Shown here piece after piece: positions 5,994 through 8,913 of a stretch of DNA of 8,913 nt. The notes below the pieces were generated by a model. It ran no database searches. It was not told where the DNA came from and was given only the letters and a program-made list of their open reading frames with translations. Source of the DNA: an uncultured Taibaiella sp. (lineage in GTDB: Bacteria > Bacteroidota > Bacteroidia > Chitinophagales > Chitinophagaceae); assembly GCA_946886975.1 (NCBI GenBank), contig CAMPJV010000092.1, positions 1-8,913 of the forward strand. Direction: 5' to 3'. The first letter of the stretch is position 1. Each line of letters opens with the position of its first letter. The position numbers and the translations under genes were made by a program.

Positions 5994-6383
5994 CTAGCCC
6001 TGATAGCTGTGAAACTCAGTGATGGTAAGGTAATATCCATCAGGATCTCTCAGGGAAAACTCCTTTTTGGTGGAGTTTGGGTTCACGTGAATATCCTCCT
6101 CAACAGGAAGACTCATTTGGGCAACGTTTTGTCGTATGGCTTCGAGGTTTTCTGTTCGGAAGTATAGGATGAGGCCATTGCCGCGGGGCGTCTGCGGGTC
6201 TGACATTGTGGGATGGTCGTGTGCGCCCCATTTGTGCAGGCACATTAAGATCTCAGCCTTCTCGGAGACCAGGATGTCGAACTCCTTTCCACCGTGCATG
6301 CTTTTACACCCGAGGACGGCTTGATACCATCTAGAGCTGGCTTCAACATCTTCTACTGCAATAATGGGATCCATCTGAGCCAT
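5994..6383 (-). CDS. VOC-superfamily (glyoxalase/bleomycin-resistance fold) protein
   Basis: 129 residues, the normal length of a single-chain protein with two beta-alpha-beta-beta-beta units. The first unit is recognisable from PIIAVEDVEASSRWYQAVLG (6-25), the standard 'V.D...s..FY...LG' opening. The second ends in FSLRDPDGYYLTITEF (109-124), the 'DPDGn.l.l' signature with Glu123 at the usual metal-ligand position. HKWGAHDHPTM (50-60) sits in the first half. Members include glyoxalase I, dioxygenases and antibiotic-binding proteins; the sequence does not decide among these, and the symbol is left empty. The start at 6383 is the first ATG; the ATG at 6374 (M4) is equally possible. A good -7 box lies about 55 bases upstream. 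Confidence 0.88.
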   Translation of the reverse strand: MAQMDPIIAVEDVEASSRWYQAVLGCKSMHGGKEFDILVSEKAEILMCLHKWGAHDHPTMSDPQTPRGNGLILYFRTENLEAIRQNVAQMSLPVEEDIHVNPNSTKKEFSLRDPDGYYLTITEFHSYQG

Positions 6384-6436
6384 GATATGAGGGAGTTTAG
6401 ACGGTTAGTAGCGACTGTACAACAAATCCGGCCAGT

Positions 6437-6463
6437 CAAATTTACTGATTGAGCAAATGCAAA
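6437..6463 (-). promoter_or_regulatory. Candidate promoter of the VOC gene
   Basis: On the minus strand TTTG (6460-6463) is followed after 15 bases by TAAATTTG (6437-6444), a perfect TAnnTTTG box. The spacing is a few bases shorter than the usual 17-23, and a second TTTG (6454-6457) is closer still. The leader would be about 50 bases long. Confidence 0.45.
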
Positions 6464-6528
6464 GTACATGTGTTGTGCCTCGCACCATCAACTGTTAAAC
6501 GGCGATTTCATCCTTTACTTCAGACGGA

Positions 6529-6684
6529 GCGATAGGGCACCGATAGCCTGGCGACAGGGCAGCGATAGGCTGGCGATGGAGTGGAAACTCCCATGGTACT
6601 CCGGTGGTAGTCCGCTGTAGGTGGTGTGTATCTCCATTGCAGATAGTATGTAAAGCCTATGCAGAGCCTATGTAGATCCTATGA
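6529..6684. repeat. Degenerate 11-bp-period repeat array with an orientation flip
   Basis: About 14 units of 11 bases lie end to end. Units 1-5 (6529-6583) follow GCGATAGGGCA/GCGATAGGCTG: GCGATAGGGCA, CCGATAGCCTG, GCGACAGGGCA, GCGATAGGCTG, GCGATGGAGTG. After GAA, units 6-14 (6587-6684) include ACTCCCATGGT, ACTCCGGTGGT, a 10-base AGTCCGCTGT, AGGTGGTGTGT, ATCTCCATTGC, AGATAGTATGT, AAAGCCTATGC, AGAGCCTATGT and AGATCCTATGA. The core AGCCTAT (6654-6660, 6665-6671) is the reverse complement of ATAGGCT in unit 4 (6565-6571), so the two halves run in opposite directions. GGAGT-GGAA-ACTCC (6578-6591) marks the junction. The array is not in an ORF and no unit is conserved enough for CRISPR. Function unknown. 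Confidence 0.75.
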
Positions 6685-6844
6685 TATTGCAGGTACTTGG
6701 CTGGTTATTTTAATATGAATGAGGGTGATGGAGATCTTTGTTTTGAGAAGCACATGGGGAGGGATTGCAGGTAAGGAAGACGCTTAGGCTTGTGGAACGG
6801 CCATATGAGAGTGCAGCGAAATATGATTAGAGTATTGTGGCCTC

Positions 6845-6859
6845 GACTCCTTCCGAGTC
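6845..6859 (-). terminator. Hairpin just after the SHOCT-protein stop
   Basis: GACTC and GAGTC pair perfectly around a 5-base loop, three bases beyond the stop codon at 6863. There is no T-run in the minus direction (a TTCTT follows on the plus strand), so it would be a weak or reverse-acting terminator. Confidence 0.3.
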
Positions 6860-6862
6860 TTC

Positions 6863-7447
6863 TTAGTTCAATATAATCTTTGAATACCTTTCTTTCTGCA
6901 GATCATATTCGGCCTCGGTAATTACGCCGAGCTCCAGCAACTCTTTTGCTTCTTTAAGCTTTTCTATTGCCTCTGCCCGACTCAGAGGCTTGTCGTCTAT
7001 ACCTAACACTTCGCCTATAGCGATAGCATCCTCGTAATTCAAGATCGTTCGGTCACGATTGTAATCTGCCATCAGTGGATTTATACCATACACCAGGACC
7101 CGTGGCGGCTTACCAGATTTATTAGATTTCCTTTGCCTGATGGAGGTTATTATAAACAGATCCGCGGCAGCCCTACGATGAAGGAACTCAACACCATAAA
7201 TAATTTCTTCGGTAAGGGAGTTTTTACCGCTGCAAATAGTGGAAAAACGCCGGCTTCCCTTATATGGTTTACCAATCCGCAAGGTGTCGCCCAACTTGAT
7301 GTGCTGACCATTCGTGGATATGTATTCTATGATCTTCTCTGTCTCTAGTTCATCATAGATAAGTGCATTTCTAATGGGTCCACTGCTGACGACTGATTGT
7401 GCAAATGAATATAGCGGTGCTAACAGAACGAGTAGAATCGATTTCAT
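6863..7447 (-). CDS. Exported SHOCT-domain protein of unknown function
   Basis: 194 residues. A signal peptide (MKSILLVLLAPLYSFAQ, cleavage after about residue 17) sends it to the periplasm or beyond. Residues about 30-110 form a small beta-rich domain (KLGDTLRIGKPYKG, then EEIIYGVEFLHRR) that I do not recognise. A linker of about 30 residues follows, with NPLMADYNRDRTILNYEDAIAIGEVLGIDD. Residues 158-190 are a SHOCT domain: two short helices, AIEKLKEAKELLELGVITEAEYDLQKERY, with the family's 'L...G.IT..EY/F...K' pattern. SHOCT segments are usually short C-terminal oligomerisation or anchoring tails of otherwise unrelated proteins. The ATG at 7447 begins the signal peptide. A gap of 127 bases separates it from the lipoprotein gene upstream. 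TACACTTTG (minus strand, 7465-7473) is only a loose -7 match. Confidence 0.85.
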   Translation of the reverse strand: MKSILLVLLAPLYSFAQSVVSSGPIRNALIYDELETEKIIEYISTNGQHIKLGDTLRIGKPYKGSRRFSTICSGKNSLTEEIIYGVEFLHRRAAADLFIITSIRQRKSNKSGKPPRVLVYGINPLMADYNRDRTILNYEDAIAIGEVLGIDDKPLSRAEAIEKLKEAKELLELGVITEAEYDLQKERYSKIILN

Positions 7448-7506
7448 GCAAAACGATGTTTCGGCAAAGTGTAGCAGTTTTTCATGGAGTCAGTGGCCGT
7501 TAGGCT

Positions 7507-7520
7507 TTTTATTCATAAAA
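7507..7520. repeat. AT-rich inverted repeat in the SHOCT-lipoprotein gap
   Basis: TTTTAT and ATAAAA flank TC, forming a 14-base near-palindrome between the two minus-strand genes. It may be an operator half-site pair or chance AT-rich symmetry. Otherwise the gap 7448-7574 shows only the loose -7 match of the SHOCT gene. Confidence 0.25.
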
Positions 7521-7574
7521 TAACCCATGCTCCAGTTTAAGGAGTTTCGGTGAACAAGACTGAACCTTTTGTGA

Positions 7575-7982
7575 CTACTCTGCCAGGAACCTGTACTTGA
7601 AAGTATTAGGTGTAACCATCCACTCCACCTCAAGCGCGGACTGGTCTATCGAGATCACTTTGTAGTTGACAGTGTTGCCGTTTTGCATAAGCGTGATGTA
7701 TTTCTGGTCGGGGGACACGTTCCAATTGAAATTAAGTTTCGCTGGAATACTGGGGTAACACAGCTTGGTGCCAAAATCCTGGTAGCCTGTACTTCCGTCA
7801 CCAAAGATCATGTAATCATCCTTGGCACAATCCATTAAAGGTGTGGACTGACCGTTAACCCAGTAACTGTCCTGGTGCCATTTATGAGCCCTCAGCATAG
7901 TGTCAATGGTAGGTGAATCTTCACTTTTCTTACAGCCGGTAAATACAAAGGCTAATAGAGCTAGCGCGAGTAGCGTTTTCAT
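7575..7982 (-). CDS. Small lipocalin-like lipoprotein
   Basis: 135 residues. The signal peptide MKTLLALALLAFVFTGC ends in a lipobox with C17 as the lipidated cysteine. KKSEDS follows, resembling the charged export signal that sends Bacteroidota lipoproteins to the cell surface. Residues about 28-135 look like a small lipocalin-type beta barrel: a WHQDSYWVNG opening strand, then LNFNWNVSPDQKYITLM, VNYKVISIDQSALEVEWMV and a closing YRFLAE. This resembles the 'lipocalin-like' domains found in many Bacteroidota lipoproteins. C52 and C75 could form a disulfide. Ligand and role are unknown. The start is fixed by the signal peptide. It diverges from the rhomboid gene across a 149-base gap that holds its probable promoter. 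Confidence 0.85.
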   Translation of the reverse strand: MKTLLALALLAFVFTGCKKSEDSPTIDTMLRAHKWHQDSYWVNGQSTPLMDCAKDDYMIFGDGSTGYQDFGTKLCYPSIPAKLNFNWNVSPDQKYITLMQNGNTVNYKVISIDQSALEVEWMVTPNTFKYRFLAE

Positions 7983-8000
7983 ATATATATGATTTTGACT

Positions 8001-8031
8001 CTAAAATAGCTCTCTTGGAATACAAAGTCAA
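8001..8031 (-). promoter_or_regulatory. Candidate promoter of the lipocalin-like lipoprotein gene
   Basis: On the minus strand TTG (8029-8031) is followed after 20 bases by TATTTTAG (8001-8008), which matches TAnnTTTG at all but one position with correct spacing. The box ends 18 bases before the ATG at 7982. No comparable element was seen on the plus strand for the divergent rhomboid gene. Confidence 0.45.
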
Positions 8032-8131
8032 TAGGCCACAGCACTAAAAGTCCGCCATCCGATGTGGTGCCATGGCTTTCATCTATTGCCTTATTCGTGA
8101 GCGGCCAATGCTTTCAGTTAACTTGCAGTCC

Positions 8132-8913
8132 ATGCCTTCGGGTTTTGTTTATACAACATCTCATTCGAGTGATACTCCCCTTAGTTACCTGAGCCCGGAG
8201 TCAGTGGTTCTGATCAGCGCAAGTGTGGCGGCGGAGCTCGGATGGAAAATCGTGTCTTTTTCTAACAATGCGCTGCTTGCGAATGCCGGCAACGAAGATG
8301 TGCTGGTCTGGGTGGAATGGGAGAAGGTGATGATCAGCAGTAAGACGGCTGACGACCGTGCGCATGACTGGGGAAAGAACCGGAAGAATGTCAATGCGTT
8401 TGAGCAACGATTCAACGAACTGCGATCCGGTGCGGATGAATATGCAGTAGTGGAAGCATTTGAGTCTTTCAGGAACAGCCACCCCACTCTATATGACGAG
8501 CACAACACAGGAGCCCGGGGGTTCCTGACCAAGAAGCCGGAAAACTCCAAGGGTTTTTTGTTCAGAAAGGGATTTGTGATCACGCCATTGCTGATCACAA
8601 TCAATTTTCTTGTATTTCTTGGAATGGTTCTGACGGGAGCTGACATTGTTGATCCGACATCCTCTCATGTGTTCCGTTGGGGAGGTAATTTAGGGCCGGT
8701 GACCATTGAAGGCCAGTGGTGGCGGCTTATAACGAGTCAGTTCGTGCACATTGGTATCATTCACCTGCTTACGAATATGGTAGCCTTGCTGTTTGTCGGC
8801 ATGACGCTGGAACCCTTATTTGGAAAAGCGAGGTTTCTTACCGCTTACCTGCTGACTGGTGTCTGCGGAAACCTGCTGAGTCTGTACATGCATCCGGATG
8901 GGCTTAGCGCAGG
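8132..8913 (+). CDS. Rhomboid-family intramembrane serine protease (3' partial)
   Basis: 260 residues are visible, and the frame stays open to the window end. Residues 1 to about 145 are a soluble N-terminal region with VAAELGWKIV and DWGKNRKNVNAFEQRFNEL. A membrane helix follows (about 148-168), then an extracytoplasmic loop and the rhomboid core WWRLITSQFVHIGIIHLLTNM (196-216). In that core H211 and N215 match the HxxxN pair of helix 2 that stabilises the oxyanion in GlpG. A third helix (235-252) follows. The catalytic Ser (GxSG) and His lie beyond 8913, so activity cannot be judged. The start at 8132 is preferred because the resulting N-terminus fits Bacteroidota relatives as I recall them. 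In-frame ATGs at 8072 and 8108 (after a stop at 8045-8047) cannot be excluded. Confidence 0.85.
   Translation, partial: MPSGFVYTTSHSSDTPLSYLSPESVVLISASVAAELGWKIVSFSNNALLANAGNEDVLVWVEWEKVMISSKTADDRAHDWGKNRKNVNAFEQRFNELRSGADEYAVVEAFESFRNSHPTLYDEHNTGARGFLTKKPENSKGFLFRKGFVITPLLITINFLVFLGMVLTGADIVDPTSSHVFRWGGNLGPVTIEGQWWRLITSQFVHIGIIHLLTNMVALLFVGMTLEPLFGKARFLTAYLLTGVCGNLLSLYMHPDGLSA

Larger units (their letters stand above)
6384..6862. other. 479-base gene-free gap containing the 11-bp repeat array
   Basis: No frame on either strand gives a credible protein. Going from left to right it holds the VOC promoter region (about 6437-6463), the degenerate 11-bp array (6529-6684), a spaced 10-bp direct repeat (6686-6695 and 6764-6773), and a hairpin just beyond the SHOCT gene stop (6845-6859). 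Nothing recognisable was seen in the remaining parts, including 6774-6840. Confidence 0.7.

Noticed and set aside
6529..6684. CRISPR array
   Set aside because: Units are 11 bases with no spacers and are degenerate. There are no cas genes in the window.
8185..8646. Minus-strand open frame of 153 codons
   Set aside because: It lies opposite the rhomboid gene, whose plus-strand frame has clear family motifs. The minus product is low-complexity Ser/Arg/Pro-rich with no recognisable domain.

Overview
The window looks like chromosomal DNA from a member of the Bacteroidota, most plausibly near the Chitinophagaceae. This rests on several signs: a gliding-type (T9SS) C-terminal sorting domain, lipoproteins beginning CKKS(D/E)D, starts without Shine-Dalgarno sequences, several matches to the Bacteroidota -7 box TAnnTTTG, and the particular forms of the ferredoxin, IscX and rhomboid proteins. 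The taxonomic call comes from recalled family features, not from a search.

Left part (1-1102): the 3' end of a bestrophin-type channel gene, then a decayed piece of a sugar-nucleotide-type NAD-dependent epimerase gene (about 161-331), then an unrecognised exported protein with a proline-rich tail.

Central plus-strand block (1126-4556): ung (uracil-DNA glycosylase), a PlsC-type acyltransferase and a Rossmann/DUF2520 protein. The three are joined by 3-4 base stop/start overlaps and so are probably translationally coupled. Next come an adrenodoxin-type [2Fe-2S] ferredoxin with its own good -7 box, an IscX homologue, and a lipoprotein gene cut by one in-frame TAG. The ferredoxin-IscX pair resembles the end of a proteobacterial isc operon, but no other isc gene is visible here.

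Minus-strand block (4645-7982): a T9SS-exported adhesin-like protein, a VOC/glyoxalase-fold protein, an exported SHOCT-domain protein and a small lipocalin-like lipoprotein. These genes are separated by sizeable gaps and look like separate accessory transcription units.

The roughly 480-base gap at 6384-6862 contains the most unusual sequence in the window. It is a degenerate 11-bp-period array of about 14 units (6529-6684) whose orientation appears to flip at a small hairpin near 6584.

Right end (8132-8913): a rhomboid-family intramembrane protease gene runs off the window before its catalytic serine. It diverges from the lipoprotein gene.

I saw no tRNA, rRNA, CRISPR array, transposase or complete mobile element. 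No clear new multi-gene system is present; the best candidates for novelty are the 11-bp array, the interrupted lipoprotein and the epimerase relic.
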